This document shows, one piece after another, positions 32,173 to 42,021 of a stretch of DNA of 64,000 nucleotides. Under the pieces are notes generated by a model, which was not told the DNA's origin, ran no database searches, and worked only from the letters and a program-made list of their open reading frames with translations. Both the position numbers and the translations under genes were made by a program. The stretch comes from Hymenobacter chitinivorans DSM 11115 (GTDB lineage: Bacteria; Bacteroidota; Bacteroidia; Cytophagales; Hymenobacteraceae): NCBI RefSeq assembly GCF_002797555.1, contig NZ_PGFA01000002.1, positions 496,001 through 560,000 of the forward strand, written 5' to 3'. Numbering within the stretch: the first letter of the stretch is position 1; every line of letters starts with the position of its first letter.

Positions 32173-33135
32173 TTACTGCCCGCTTTTGAGGCGCTGGCGC
32201 AGTACTTCAAACAGCATGATGCCGCTGGCCACCGACACGTTGAGGGAGCCAATCTGCCCGGCCATCGGGATGCGCAGCTTGTGGTCGGCCAGCTTGAGGT
32301 ACTCGGGCGAGATGCCGTCTTCCTCGCTGCCCATGAGCACGGCTACCGGGCCGGTCATGTCCACGGTTTCGGCTTCCAGGCTGGCATCCGACTTCTCGGT
32401 GCAGGCAATGATAGTAACACCCGACTGCTGCAGGAACGTAATGGTTTCCTTCAGGTTAGGCTCCCGGCACACCGGAATCAGGTTCAGGGCGCCGGCCGAG
32501 GTTTTCAGCGCGTCGCCGTTGATCTGGGCGGCGCCGCGGCTGGGTACCACAATGGCGTGCACGCCCATACACTCGGCGTTGCGGGCAATGGAGCCGAAGT
32601 TGCGCACGTCCGTAATTCGGTCGAGCAGCAACAGCAGGGGCGTTTTGCCTTCCTCGTACAAGCCGGCCAGGATGCTGTCGAGGGGCTGGTAATCGATGGG
32701 CGACACGAAGGCTACGGCGCCCTGGTGGTTTTTGCGGGTCAGGTCGTTGAGCTTCTCAATGGGCACCAGCGACATGGGCACGTTGGCGGCTTTGGCCAGT
32801 TCCGTAATTTCCTGAGTTACGCTGTTTTTGGTGCCGCGCAGCAGAAAAATCTTTTCCAGGGTCCGGCCCGCCGTCAGGGCTTCCAGAATGGGGCGCAACC
32901 CGAACAGCATGTCGATGCTGCGGTCGGCGGCGGGCTTGTGGGGGTAGCGCGGCTTGAAGTCGCCACTGCTGCGGGAGTCACCACCGCGCGAGTCGCGGCC
33001 TTCGCCGCCACCGCGGGACTCGCGGCGGTCGGGGCCGCCCCGCTCTTCGCGGCTTACCGGGCGGTTTTCGCTGTTATAATACGTGCGCCGCTCATTCAGC
33101 GGCCGCTCCGGGCGGTCGTCGTTCCTTTTCTCCAT
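32173..33135 (-). CDS. rlmB: 23S rRNA 2'-O-methyltransferase RlmB (TrmH/SpoU family)
   Basis: Methylates the ribose of G2251 in 23S rRNA by homology. The SpoU/TrmH knot is visible: DRITDVRNFGSIARNAECMG (motif 1), AVLMGSEEDGI (motif 2) and IPMAGQIGSLNVSVASGIML (motif 3). The substrate-binding domain MLFGLRPILEALTAGRTLEK begins at about residue 79. The first 75 residues are a charged, Arg/Asp/Gly-rich extension (repeated RDSRGG, RRESRGG) absent from E. coli RlmB. The extension could bind RNA. The gene overlaps the end of the GWxTD gene by 40 bp, so the two are coupled. Length is 320 residues. Confidence 0.92.
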   Translation of the reverse strand: MEKRNDDRPERPLNERRTYYNSENRPVSREERGGPDRRESRGGGEGRDSRGGDSRSSGDFKPRYPHKPAADRSIDMLFGLRPILEALTAGRTLEKIFLLRGTKNSVTQEITELAKAANVPMSLVPIEKLNDLTRKNHQGAVAFVSPIDYQPLDSILAGLYEEGKTPLLLLLDRITDVRNFGSIARNAECMGVHAIVVPSRGAAQINGDALKTSAGALNLIPVCREPNLKETITFLQQSGVTIIACTEKSDASLEAETVDMTGPVAVLMGSEEDGISPEYLKLADHKLRIPMAGQIGSLNVSVASGIMLFEVLRQRLKSGQ

Positions 33136-34316
33136 TGCTCAACGGCGGCATACCACAGCATTTCATACTCCGGCCGGCGCACCAATTCATAGTGTTCGGG
33201 GGCAAAGGTACTGGGTTTGTGCCGGAACGTGTACGTGGTGCTGCCAGACTGGGTGCCGCGGTACACCCACTGCTCCTCGGTGGCGGTGCGGTATACCGTT
33301 TCGGGAGCACCCAGCACGATGTAGAGCAGGCCGCGGTCCGTCATCCAGCCGGCTTTGTGGGCGGTAAAGAGCTGGTTGGCCGCCGCCACCCGGCCGTAAT
33401 ACGTCCGGATCAGCTGCCGGGCCTGGGTTTGGTTACCGCCGGCTACTTTCAGCCAAAACTGGTCGACGGCCCGCTTAGGCTGTTCGGCACCGAGCAAGGC
33501 CTGGCGCTCGGCGGAGGTGGTCAGGTAAATCAGGGGCTGAATCAGCTCGTCGGCGGTGTTGAGCTCTGGGAAGTCCTCATCCGTCACCAGCAGGCCCACC
33601 GGCGCGGCGGTGCCCAGCGCGCGCAGAGCGTACAGGCCCGGCTGATTTAACACTAGCCGCTGCCCGGCCCGGAAAAAAAGCGAGTCGCGGGCGGGCAGCC
33701 TGCGGGGCTGGGCCGGGGCGCCGGCCGTCGACATGGGCGGCAGGGCAGCCACAAAGCTGGCGTCGTAGCGCTTGGCTGTTACGGACTTGTCAGGACCGTA
33801 GCAGTCAAGTAGAAAAGGCTCCCCGCGATGCACGTAGCGGCGCAGCAGCGGGTCGCCGAGGGAGTCGGTGAGCAGGAAGGGGCGGGCTAGGCGTTCTTTG
33901 CTAAGGTTGAGCCAGGCGGCGTCGCCAGCATCGGCCTCATTTTCGGGGGCGCAGCTGGCACTTAGCACCTGCCCGGGCTGCAAAGCCGCCGCCGCCACGC
34001 AAAACTCCACCCAGGCCGCCGACTCCACCTGCCGCGTGCGCCGGGCCAGGTGCGGCACCGTCATGCGCCAGAGCGGGCGTTTGGCCTGGTAGTTTTCCCA
34101 AGCTGCTACCTGCAATGGCCCCCGCTGCAGCACGCTGCCGTCGGGAAAGTACAGGTACAGGCGCAGACTGTCGCCCTCCCGGCGGGTATCAACCTGGATG
34201 CGGCGCAAAGGCTGGTACTGGCCGGTAAAGTCGCGCCGCTGGGCCCGCAGCGGGTGAAGTGCCAAGCCCAGCAGCAGGAGCAGACCAACGGAAAAGCAAC
34301 GGACGAAAGCAGGCAT
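33096..34316 (-). CDS. GWxTD domain-containing exported protein
   Basis: A 406-residue protein with a signal peptide (MPAFVRCFSVGLLLLLGLAL) from ATG 34316. An upstream in-frame start at 34463 is possible but lacks a signal-like beginning. The C-terminal 110 residues form the GWxTD domain: QARQLIRTYYGRVAAANQLF, KAGWMTDRGLLYIVLGAPE (with GWMTD) and WVYRG. This domain is common in Bacteroidota and function is unknown. The middle is beta-rich (VEFCVAAAALQPGQVLSAS) and probably forms a surface domain. It overlaps rlmB by 40 bp in a different frame on the same strand. Confidence 0.9.
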   Translation of the reverse strand: MPAFVRCFSVGLLLLLGLALHPLRAQRRDFTGQYQPLRRIQVDTRREGDSLRLYLYFPDGSVLQRGPLQVAAWENYQAKRPLWRMTVPHLARRTRQVESAAWVEFCVAAAALQPGQVLSASCAPENEADAGDAAWLNLSKERLARPFLLTDSLGDPLLRRYVHRGEPFLLDCYGPDKSVTAKRYDASFVAALPPMSTAGAPAQPRRLPARDSLFFRAGQRLVLNQPGLYALRALGTAAPVGLLVTDEDFPELNTADELIQPLIYLTTSAERQALLGAEQPKRAVDQFWLKVAGGNQTQARQLIRTYYGRVAAANQLFTAHKAGWMTDRGLLYIVLGAPETVYRTATEEQWVYRGTQSGSTTYTFRHKPSTFAPEHYELVRRPEYEMLWYAAVEQWRKGTTTARSGR

Positions 34317-34417
34317 AGACGAGAAACGTTGACCAAGCACAATATCGGCCAAAAACCGGGCCGGGGCCATTCGCGCGGCCATTGCTACCCCATACGGCGC
34401 CCCGGCCCGCCGAAACA

Positions 34418-34450
34418 AAAACAGCCGCCCCGGGGCAGGGCGGCTGTTTT
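34418..34450 (-). terminator. Hairpin terminator after DUF2723 gene
   Basis: AAAACAGCCGCCC and GGGCGGCTGTTTT are perfect 13-bp arms with a 7-base loop, 26 bp past the stop. Confidence 0.9.
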
Positions 34451-34475
34451 GCTGATGTCTCAAGAGGCTCGCACC

Positions 34476-37463
34476 TTATTGACGGGGATAATACTGGTTG
34501 AGCAAATCCACGGCTTTTTTGGCCCGGGCCTGGTCGCCTACTTCCTCGGCGGCCCGGTACACGCTCTGCAAAGCCAGCAGATTGGTTTGGACTTCCATGT
34601 CGAACAGGGAATTGTTGTGGCTGCTGTAGTAGGCCAACGACTGTTGGGCCCGGTTGGTCATGGTATCCATGATTTCGTTGGCCCGGGCTTTTTCACCCAC
34701 CTGCATCAGTGGCACCACAAACTGGGGCACGTAGTAGTCGTAGCGGATGCTCTTGTCGGGCATCACCTGGAAGCATTTATCCAGCACCTGCTTGGCCGTG
34801 GCTTTGTCGCCGGCGGCGAGGTAGGCTTCGGCCAGGCGGGAGAACTTGTCGCGGTAGTTGGCCGGGAAGCGCAGGTTGTTTTCGTCGTAGAAGATGTCGG
34901 CCCGGTCCAGGTTGCGGAAGGCAAACTTCTTCATCATGTTTTCAAACATGAGGTCCTTGGCCACGTAGCCCTCGTTGCCGCGCGGGTCGTAGTTGGGGTC
35001 TTTGGCGGGCAGAATCCGGTAGGCCATGCCTTCGAGCTGGAAGTAAGGCTGCAGGTTCATAAAGTCGGCCGAGTTGACCGTGCTGGAGAAGTACACCGGC
35101 CGCTTCCAGTTATTGGTAGCCAGCATGTCCAGAATCACCAGGTTTTTCTTTTCAATGGCGCCTTTGCCCATGTCCCACTCCATGCGGCTTACTAACTGCT
35201 TGCGACGGTCCTTGGGAATAATGCCCAGGGCCTCCACGGCGGCAGTATCCACGGGCAGGTAGAATTTGCGGGTCGGGAAGGACAGCAGGGGCCGGCCGCT
35301 TTGGGTCTGTACCTGCAGCAGGGGGCTGTTCTGATCCACGAGGCCAATAAACTCGCGCAGGTTGACTTCCTGCACCGCCGGGTTTTCCACGTAGGGCAGG
35401 TAGTCGTTGGTCCCCTGGGCGTAATTGTCGCTGTTCATCGAGATGGGCAGCGGCTGCGACAAGTACGAGCGGCGCTTCATCTGGTCAATGTACCAGTCGG
35501 TGTTCAGGTAGCTCAGTACGGCCACGCGCACGTCGGTCCGCACGCCTTCCACTTCCTGGGCGTACCAGAGCGGGAAGGTGTCGTTGTCGCCGTTGGTAAA
35601 CAGAATGGCGTTCGGGGCGCAGGAGTTCAGCAGGTTTTTAGCCGAGTCCACCGAGTTGTAGCGGTCCGACCGGTCGTGGTCGTCCCAGCCCTGGGCCACC
35701 ATCAAACCGGGGGCCAGCAGGCCCACGAGCGTGGCGGCAATGGCGCGGGCGCCATCGGCTTTGAGCACCGCTTTCAGCAAGTCGGCCAGGCCCAGCACGC
35801 CCAGGCCAATCCAGATGGCAAAGGCGTAGGTGGCACCCGTGAAGGTGTAGTCCCGCTCCCGGGGCTCAATCGGGGGCTGGTTGAGGTAAAACACGATGGC
35901 CAAGCCCGTAAACACAAACAACAGGCCGATGACCAGGGCGTTGCGCCCGTCGCGCCGCACGTGGAAGAACAGGCCGATCAGGCCCATAATCAGCGGAATG
36001 GCGAAGAAATTGTTGCGGGCCGGGCTGCTGGCAATCCGCTCGGGCAAGCCGGCTTTGCCGGCACTGGTCGGCCACACCACGCCGGCCTGCTGGATGTCAC
36101 TGTCGCGGCCCACGTAGTTCCACAGGAAATAGCGCCAGTACATGTGGCCCATTTGGTAGCGGAACAGGAACGAGAGGTTCTGACCCATAGTCGGCTTCAC
36201 GCCTTCCTGAATGTCGACCCACTTCTTGTAGTTGTAGATGTGCTCGGGGGCGGGGCTGTAGATGCGCGGAATCAGCATCTTGTCCTCGTCGCGGTAAATG
36301 GTTTCAAGGCGGCGCTCGGCAATTACGTACTTGTCGCCCTTACGCACGTAGCGCGGGGCGCCTTCTTTCTGGTCGATGGGCTCGGCGTTGAACTGCGGGC
36401 CGTAGAGCAAAGGCCGGTCGCCGTACTGCTCGCGCTTGAGGTAGCTCACAAACGACAGCACGTCCTTCGGCGCGTTTTCGTTGATGGTGGGCAAATAGCT
36501 GGAGCGAATCGGCACCACCAGATACGACGAGTAGCCGATCAGGATAAACACGAAGCTCAGCATGGCCGTGTTGATCAGGCGGTTGTGGGCTTTGAACGAG
36601 TAGCGGAAGCCAAACCAGATCAGGGCCACGAACAGCAGCAGGAAGAAAATCAGGCCCGAGCTGAAGGGCAGGCCGATGCTGTTCACGAAGAACACCTCAA
36701 AGGCGCCGGCCAGCGTGGGCAGGCCGGGAATAATGCCGGCCAGAATCAGGCCTACAATCACGCTGCTGATAACCAGGGTGAAAATGCCGCCCCACATGGT
36801 CGGGTTCTGGTGGCGGCGGTAGTAGTAGATAAAGCCCAGGGCCGGAATTGCCAGCAGGTTGAGCAAGTGGACGCCAATGCTGAGGCCAATAACGTAGGCA
36901 ATCAGGATCAGCCACTTGTCGGAATCGGCCTCGTCGGCGCGGTTTTCCCACTTGAGCATAATCCAAACCACGGCCGCCGTGCACAGGGCCGACATGGCGT
37001 ACACCTCGGCCTCCACGGCGTTAAACCAGAATGAGTCGGAGAAGGCGAAGGCCAGGGCGCCCACCACGCCGGCGCCCAGAATCAGCAGGGTCTGGCCGCC
37101 GGTGGGCTCCACGTGGCGGTCGTCGTGCATGCCGGGCCGGCCTACCACGAGCTTTTTGGCCAGCATGGTGATGGTCCAGAACAGGAACAGCACGGTAAAC
37201 GAGCTGCTCAGGGCCGAAAGCGTATTAATCAGCACCGACACCTTGGTGACGTCGCCGAAGGAGAAGAGCGAGAACAGGCGGCCCAGCAGCAGGAAAGTAG
37301 GGGCTCCCGGAGGGTGGGGTACCAGCAGCTTGTAGGAGCAGGCAATGAATTCGCCGCAGTCCCAGAAGCTGGCCGTGGGTTCTAGGGTGAGCAGGTAGGT
37401 AAGGGTGGCAATGGCAAACACGAGCCAGCCAACTAGGTTATTCAGGCTTTTGTAACTCCGCAT
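34476..37463 (-). CDS. DUF2723 integral membrane protein (TMEM260-like)
   Basis: A 995-residue membrane protein. The first 600 residues hold about a dozen transmembrane helices, opening with FWDCGEFIACSYKLLVPHPPGAP. This is the Asp-Cys-Gly-Glu-Phe motif of the DUF2723 family, related to eukaryotic TMEM260, an O-mannosyltransferase. The Asp/Glu pair would be the catalytic acid in the first luminal loop. The middle carries FTNGDNDTFPLWYAQEVEGVRTDV. The C-terminal 200 residues are helical and TPR-like (AYLAAGDKATAKQVLDKC). Glycosyltransferase activity is inferred by homology only. It probably acts on exported proteins. Confidence 0.9.
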   Translation of the reverse strand: MRSYKSLNNLVGWLVFAIATLTYLLTLEPTASFWDCGEFIACSYKLLVPHPPGAPTFLLLGRLFSLFSFGDVTKVSVLINTLSALSSSFTVLFLFWTITMLAKKLVVGRPGMHDDRHVEPTGGQTLLILGAGVVGALAFAFSDSFWFNAVEAEVYAMSALCTAAVVWIMLKWENRADEADSDKWLILIAYVIGLSIGVHLLNLLAIPALGFIYYYRRHQNPTMWGGIFTLVISSVIVGLILAGIIPGLPTLAGAFEVFFVNSIGLPFSSGLIFFLLLFVALIWFGFRYSFKAHNRLINTAMLSFVFILIGYSSYLVVPIRSSYLPTINENAPKDVLSFVSYLKREQYGDRPLLYGPQFNAEPIDQKEGAPRYVRKGDKYVIAERRLETIYRDEDKMLIPRIYSPAPEHIYNYKKWVDIQEGVKPTMGQNLSFLFRYQMGHMYWRYFLWNYVGRDSDIQQAGVVWPTSAGKAGLPERIASSPARNNFFAIPLIMGLIGLFFHVRRDGRNALVIGLLFVFTGLAIVFYLNQPPIEPRERDYTFTGATYAFAIWIGLGVLGLADLLKAVLKADGARAIAATLVGLLAPGLMVAQGWDDHDRSDRYNSVDSAKNLLNSCAPNAILFTNGDNDTFPLWYAQEVEGVRTDVRVAVLSYLNTDWYIDQMKRRSYLSQPLPISMNSDNYAQGTNDYLPYVENPAVQEVNLREFIGLVDQNSPLLQVQTQSGRPLLSFPTRKFYLPVDTAAVEALGIIPKDRRKQLVSRMEWDMGKGAIEKKNLVILDMLATNNWKRPVYFSSTVNSADFMNLQPYFQLEGMAYRILPAKDPNYDPRGNEGYVAKDLMFENMMKKFAFRNLDRADIFYDENNLRFPANYRDKFSRLAEAYLAAGDKATAKQVLDKCFQVMPDKSIRYDYYVPQFVVPLMQVGEKARANEIMDTMTNRAQQSLAYYSSHNNSLFDMEVQTNLLALQSVYRAAEEVGDQARAKKAVDLLNQYYPRQ

Positions 37464-37562
37464 ACTGGTTTAATCAGAGAAGGGCCAAAAGTAGGCAATA
37501 AATCTGGCCACGCCGCACGCCGCCGGCAGACACCTGCCGGCGGCTATATTCGGCTTCAGACA

Positions 37563-37593
37563 TAAAAAAAGCAGCCAGGAATCCTGGCTGCTT
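37563..37593 (-). terminator. Hairpin terminator after cupredoxin gene
   Basis: AAGCAGCCAGGA and TCCTGGCTGCTT are perfect 12-bp arms with a one-base centre. On the minus strand a run of T follows. Confidence 0.88.
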
Positions 37594-37621
37594 GCAAGAA
37601 AAAAGCGGACGGGCAGAAAGT

Positions 37622-38251
37622 TCAGTTCTGCAAAACCAACCGTTTGGTGCTTACCACCTTGTCGTTGACCAGTAGGCTGTAGAAGTACACGCCGGCGGGC
37701 AAATCCGACAGGTTTACGGCCAGGCCATCGGTGGCCGTTTCGGGCTTCAGGGCAATCTGGCGCACTTCCCGGCCGATGATGTTGCTGAAGCGCAGCTTGT
37801 AGGTTTCGCCGGCTTTCTGGGCCAGGTTTACCATCACCATGCCCTTGCTCGGGTTCGGATACACGTTCAGGGTGGGCGCCGCCAGGCGGGCTTCGGTGCC
37901 CAGGGCCGGGCTCACGGTAATGGAACCCACCATGCCCTGCCACTTGCTGGTGCCGCTGTCGAAGAAGGCGTGGGCCGTGCAGTGGTAGCTGAACGTGCCC
38001 GAATTATTAAAGGTAATCGACTTAGAAATGTTGCTCGGGTTCATCTGGAACGTGGGCCAGGCACTGTTGTCCGAAGCCGTCGGGTGGCTGCCGCTTTCCC
38101 ATTCCCATACCACCACGTCGCCGGGGCGGATGGTAACTTCCTTAGGCGAGTACGAAAAATCACTCACGGTAATGGTGACCGTAGCGGCCCAGGCAGTGAA
38201 CTGAGCCAGCAGAAGCGCAAGTAGTAAAAAGAGACGGGTAGAAGTTTTCAT
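37622..38251 (-). CDS. Secreted cupredoxin with type IX sorting domain
   Basis: A 209-residue secreted copper protein. Signal peptide 1-22, then a plastocyanin/azurin-like domain (about 23-113). The type 1 copper ligands are in place: His56 (SGSHPT), Cys91 and His94 (YHCTAH) and Met107 (WQGMVG). The remaining ~85 residues are a type IX secretion sorting domain (VYPNPSKGMVMVNLAQ ... GVYFYSLLVNDKVVSTKRLVL). So the protein should cross the outer membrane via T9SS and be anchored or released at the cell surface. The loop between the Cys-His and the Met is long (SGTSKWQ), which would tune the copper site. Electron-transfer partner unknown. Confidence 0.93.
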   Translation of the reverse strand: MKTSTRLFLLLALLLAQFTAWAATVTITVSDFSYSPKEVTIRPGDVVVWEWESGSHPTASDNSAWPTFQMNPSNISKSITFNNSGTFSYHCTAHAFFDSGTSKWQGMVGSITVSPALGTEARLAAPTLNVYPNPSKGMVMVNLAQKAGETYKLRFSNIIGREVRQIALKPETATDGLAVNLSDLPAGVYFYSLLVNDKVVSTKRLVLQN

Positions 38252-38489
38252 CGTTATCAGGGTTTAAGCAGCTGAACCGGGTGGTGGTCAGTAGCACGAC
38301 GCCGGAGGGTCGTTCTGCCACCATTAAAGACAAGCACCGTGCCTTATTTTTCGCACCGGTCCCGGGTTCCAGCAGACTGTCGCGACCAGTCCATTAGAGT
38401 CCGCGGGAGGTGGCGGGTTTAATACCGCAGCGGATGCTTTTCGGCTGGCTACTCGCAGCAACCCGCAAAAGGGTTGCCCGCCTGACAAA

Positions 38490-39257
38490 CTATTTATGTA
38501 TATATTTAATTTCCTGGAGCCCGAAACTTCTGAGTTCCTGGTTGATTTCAACCATTAGCCGGCCCGTTTCGTCGACGCCCACAATCTGGCCCCGTACGGC
38601 TTGGCCATCCACCTCGTAGTCGTGGGGTTCCTGGTAGCGGTAAAGGGCCTGCAGGTAGTCGAAGCGCAGGGCGGCCACCCGCCCGGCGCGCAGCATCAGG
38701 TAGCGCCGCTCCAGGCATTCGAGCAGGCGGGTGATAAGCGTTTTGAGCGGGTAGGCCCGGCCCGTGAGCCAGGCCAGGGAAGTGGCCGTGGGCATGCCAA
38801 ATTCCCGCTGGTTGACATTTATCCCAATTCCGACGATGCTATATTGAATCTTGGAGCCGCTTATGGCGTTTTCAATCAGGATGCCCCCCAGCTTCTGGGC
38901 GCCGTAATAAATGTCGTTCGGCCACTTCAGACGCAGGGCGGCATCGGGGCCCAGCAGGCCTTTGGCCCAGTCGAGCACGCCCAGCGCCACGGCTTGGCTG
39001 AGCTGAAACTGGTCGGTGGGCGCCAGGAAAGTAGGCTGCCAGATAACCGATAATGTCAGGTTTTCGCCCGGGCTGGCTTCCCAGCGGTTGCCGCGCTGGC
39101 CCCGGCCAGCGGTCTGTTTGTCGGTTATGACCGTACATCCATCGGTGGCGCTGTTTTTGACAATAAGAGCCTGTGCCTCGGTGTTTGTCGAGGCGCATTC
39201 GGGCAACCAAACAATTTGTTGGCCCGTGAAGAGGGTTTGGGGGGATAGTGCCTCCAC
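38490..39257 (-). CDS. birA: Biotin--[acetyl-CoA-carboxylase] ligase
   Basis: Attaches biotin to carboxyl carrier proteins of acetyl-CoA and other carboxylases. The catalytic core shows STNTEAQALI, ADGCTVITDKQTAGRGQRGN-type biotin-binding loop (GRGQRGNRWEASPGENL), RLKWPNDIYYGAQKLGGIL and VGIGINVNQREF. The short C-terminal SH3-like cap ends with GRLMVEINQELRSFGLQEIKYI. At 255 residues it has no N-terminal DNA-binding domain, so it is the enzyme-only type and not a biotin repressor. It is divergent from rsfS; 41 bp separate the two starts. Confidence 0.95.
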   Translation of the reverse strand: MEALSPQTLFTGQQIVWLPECASTNTEAQALIVKNSATDGCTVITDKQTAGRGQRGNRWEASPGENLTLSVIWQPTFLAPTDQFQLSQAVALGVLDWAKGLLGPDAALRLKWPNDIYYGAQKLGGILIENAISGSKIQYSIVGIGINVNQREFGMPTATSLAWLTGRAYPLKTLITRLLECLERRYLMLRAGRVAALRFDYLQALYRYQEPHDYEVDGQAVRGQIVGVDETGRLMVEINQELRSFGLQEIKYIHK

Positions 39258-39298
39258 CTGATTTTCTTACTTTGTGCGTTCAAACCTAATAATACCCT

Positions 39299-39685
39299 AT
39301 GAAAAGTACCCTGGTTCGGCAGGATTCAGACAGATTGGCAGACGTAGTAGTACGCGGCATGCAGGAGAAAAAAGCGGCCGATATCGTGGTGCTCAATCTG
39401 AAGGACCTTAAAAACGCAGTAGCGGATTATTTCATCATTTGCTCTGCTTCCTCCGATACCCAACTGGACGCCATTGCGCGTTCCGTGGAAGAAGAAGTTG
39501 AAAAGCTTACCGGTCAGAACCCCTGGCAGACGGAAGGCCGCATGAACCGGGAGTGGGTGCTGCTCGACTACGTCGACGTGGTAGTGCACATCTTCCTGCG
39601 TGACCGGCGGCAGTTCTACGCGCTGGAGGAACTCTGGGGTGATGCCGAAATAAAATATATCACCGAAGAAGCCGAAGCCGTTTAA
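39299..39685 (+). CDS. rsfS: Ribosomal silencing factor
   Basis: Binds L14 of the large ribosomal subunit and blocks subunit joining when nutrients are scarce. The 128-residue protein shows VVRGMQEKKAADIVVLNLKD, NAVADYFIICSASSDTQLDAIA, EGRMNREWVLLDYVDVVVHI and FYALEELWGDAE, all classic for RsfS/Iojap. ATG at 39299 is well supported by length. It lies divergent from birA and 80 bp upstream of ftsH, so rsfS and ftsH may be co-transcribed. Confidence 0.96.
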   Translation: MKSTLVRQDSDRLADVVVRGMQEKKAADIVVLNLKDLKNAVADYFIICSASSDTQLDAIARSVEEEVEKLTGQNPWQTEGRMNREWVLLDYVDVVVHIFLRDRRQFYALEELWGDAEIKYITEEAEAV

Positions 39686-39765
39686 AGTAAAACCGGCTTT
39701 GGTACGTCTTAACAATTAGCGTGGGCGGCGGTTCCGCCTTTGTTTTTCGTTTAGAATTCCTTTTC

Positions 39766-41874
39766 ATGCCAGATACAACCCCTAAAAAGAAAAAACCAAT
39801 GCTGCCCTCGCCGGCTCCCCGGCCGAGTATGCAGATGTGGGTGCTGGCTGGGCTGGTGGTGTTCATCTTTGGGATGCTCTTCATCAACCGCAGCAGTTCA
39901 ACCATTGAAATCAACCAGCAGAAGTTCAAGCAAATGCTGGTGGCCGGCGACGTGAAAGACGTGACCCTGGTCAACGACCGGGTGGTGGAAGTAGCCCTGA
40001 AGCCGGAGGCAGCCAACAATGCCAAGTACAGCCAGGAACTGCGGCAGCGGGGCCCCTTATCGGATAACGGCCCCCAGTACAGCTTCCGCGTAGTCGATGG
40101 TAAAACCTTCAAGGAAGACCTGGATAAGATGCAGGCTACCCTGCCGGACACCCAGCAGGTAGGCCTGAACATCGAAACCAAGACTGGTTACGGGGAATAC
40201 ATTACCAGCTGGGGCATGATTCTGCTCTTGCTCGTGGGCTTCTGGTTCCTGATGCGCCGCATGAGCGGAGCCGGTGGCCCTGGTGGTCAAATCTTCAATA
40301 TCGGTAAAAGCCGCGCTGCCCTTTTCGAAGGCGGCGATAAAGTGAAGGTGACGTTCAAGGACGTGGCCGGCCTGGAGGAAGCTAAAGAGGAAGTGGAGGA
40401 AATCGTGGAGTTCCTGAAGAACCCCTCGAAGTTCACCGTCCTGGGTGGCAAGATTCCCAAAGGCGCCTTGCTGGTAGGTCCTCCCGGTACGGGCAAAACT
40501 CTGATGGCCAAAGCCGTAGCTGGTGAAGCCGATGTACCCTTCTTCTCCCTGTCGGGTTCCGACTTCGTGGAAATGTTTGTGGGCGTAGGTGCGGCCCGGG
40601 TGCGGGACTTGTTCAAGCAAGCCAAAGCCAAGGCGCCCTGCATCATTTTTATCGACGAAATTGATGCCATTGGCCGCAGCCGCAGCCGGGGCAACGTGCC
40701 CGGCGGCAACGATGAGCGCGAAAACACCCTGAACTCCCTGCTCGTGGAAATGGACGGCTTCGGTACCGACTCCGGGGTGATTATCCTGGCCGCTACCAAC
40801 CGCCCCGACACGCTCGACTCAGCGCTGCTGCGGCCCGGCCGTTTCGACCGGCAGATCAGCATCGACAAACCTGACATCAACGGCCGCACCCAGATTTTCG
40901 ACGTGCACCTGAAGCCCTTGACTTTGGGCCCCGATGTGGATGCCCGCAAGCTGGCTGCTCAGACGCCTGGTTTTGCCGGCGCCGAAATTGCCAACGTCTG
41001 CAACGAAGCCGCCCTGATTGCCGCCCGCCGCGACAAAAAGATGGTGACCATGCAAGACTTCACCGATGCCGTTGACCGGGTTATCGGGGGCTTGGAGAAG
41101 AAGAACAAGATTATTTCGCCCAACGAGAAGCGGATTGTGGCCTACCACGAAGCGGGCCACGCCATTGCCGGCTGGTTCCTGGAGCACGCCGACCCGCTGG
41201 TGAAAGTGAGCATCGTGCCCCGCGGGGTGGCGGCGCTGGGTTACGCCCAGTATCTGCCCCGGGAGCAGTTCCTCTACAACACCGAGCAGCTGACCGACGA
41301 AATGTGCATGGCCCTGGGTGGCCGCGCCGCCGAGGAGCTGGTGTTCGGCAAAATTTCGACCGGTGCCTTGTCGGACCTGGAGCGAATTACGAAGATGGCC
41401 TACAGCATCGTAACGATGTACGGCATGAATGCCAAGCTGGGCAACATCTCGTACTACGACTCGAAAGGTCAGAACGAGTACGGTTTCTCGAAGCCGTATT
41501 CGGAGGCTACGTCGCAAATGATTGATGAGGAAGTGCGTACCATCATCGACAACGCCTATACCCGCACCAAGGAGCTGCTCACCGAGCGCCGCCACGAGCT
41601 GGAGGTAATTGCCAAGGAGCTGCTGGAAAAAGAAGTGCTGCTGCAGGAAGACCTGGAGCGTCTGGTGGGCAAGCGCCCCTATGACAACCAGACCTCGTAC
41701 CAGGCCCACATGGCCGGCACCGACCGGAGCGAGACGCTGAGTGAGCGGAAGCAGGAGCACCCGGTGCCGCTGAGCAACGACCTGCCCGAAAACGACCTGC
41801 CGGGTCTGGATAATCGGCCGCGCGAAGCCGGCAACGACATTCCCACGGGCAGCACCGTCTCGCTCGACGTGTAA
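39766..41874 (+). CDS. ftsH: ATP-dependent zinc metalloprotease FtsH
   Basis: Membrane-anchored AAA+ protease that degrades unassembled membrane proteins and regulatory proteins. ATG at 39766 gives 702 residues. Membrane segments lie at about 24-41 and 143-163 with a periplasmic domain between. The Walker A motif GPPGTGKT is at 238-245, [12 protein letters not shown] is Walker B, and the SRH is [18 protein letters not shown]. The zinc site is HEAGH at 461-465. The C-terminal tail is Glu/Asp-rich and longer than in E. coli. A GTG codon at 39721 opens the frame earlier but lacks family support. It is closed by a strong terminator. Confidence 0.97.
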   Translation: MPDTTPKKKKPMLPSPAPRPSMQMWVLAGLVVFIFGMLFINRSSSTIEINQQKFKQMLVAGDVKDVTLVNDRVVEVALKPEAANNAKYSQELRQRGPLSDNGPQYSFRVVDGKTFKEDLDKMQATLPDTQQVGLNIETKTGYGEYITSWGMILLLLVGFWFLMRRMSGAGGPGGQIFNIGKSRAALFEGGDKVKVTFKDVAGLEEAKEEVEEIVEFLKNPSKFTVLGGKIPKGALLVGPPGTGKTLMAKAVAGEADVPFFSLSGSDFVEMFVGVGAARVRDLFKQAKAKAPCIIFIDEIDAIGRSRSRGNVPGGNDERENTLNSLLVEMDGFGTDSGVIILAATNRPDTLDSALLRPGRFDRQISIDKPDINGRTQIFDVHLKPLTLGPDVDARKLAAQTPGFAGAEIANVCNEAALIAARRDKKMVTMQDFTDAVDRVIGGLEKKNKIISPNEKRIVAYHEAGHAIAGWFLEHADPLVKVSIVPRGVAALGYAQYLPREQFLYNTEQLTDEMCMALGGRAAEELVFGKISTGALSDLERITKMAYSIVTMYGMNAKLGNISYYDSKGQNEYGFSKPYSEATSQMIDEEVRTIIDNAYTRTKELLTERRHELEVIAKELLEKEVLLQEDLERLVGKRPYDNQTSYQAHMAGTDRSETLSERKQEHPVPLSNDLPENDLPGLDNRPREAGNDIPTGSTVSLDV

Positions 41875-41893
41875 GAAAATACTGTATGTCTTC

Positions 41894-41927
41894 AAAAAAG
41901 CCAGCCCGTTTCGGACTGGCTTTTTTG
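41894..41927 (+). terminator. Terminator after ftsH
   Basis: AAAAAAGCCAG and CTGGCTTTTTT pair, with CCCG/CGGA extending into the loop, 20 bp past the stop. Confidence 0.92.
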
Positions 41928-41958
41928 TTGTTGGTGGAGGCGGGCCGCGGCTCAGCTG

Positions 41959-41987
41959 TTGCCAGTCGGCGCGACTTTCTATCTTTG
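41959..41987 (+). promoter_or_regulatory. Strong Bacteroidota promoter for lutC-lpxH transcript
   Basis: TTG at 41959-41961 and TATCTTTG at 41980-41987 are 18 bp apart. TATCTTTG is a perfect TAnnTTTG box. The lutC-like start is 35 bp downstream. This is the best -33/-7 pair in the window with a perfect -7 box. Confidence 0.8.
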
Positions 41988-42021
41988 ACTACTTCCTCAC
42001 CTATCTTACTTGGTGAAACCT

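Noticed and set aside
35301..37034. 577-codon plus-strand frame opposite the DUF2723 gene
   Set aside because: Antisense shadow; His/Gln/Gly-rich composition comes from the complementary codons of the membrane protein.
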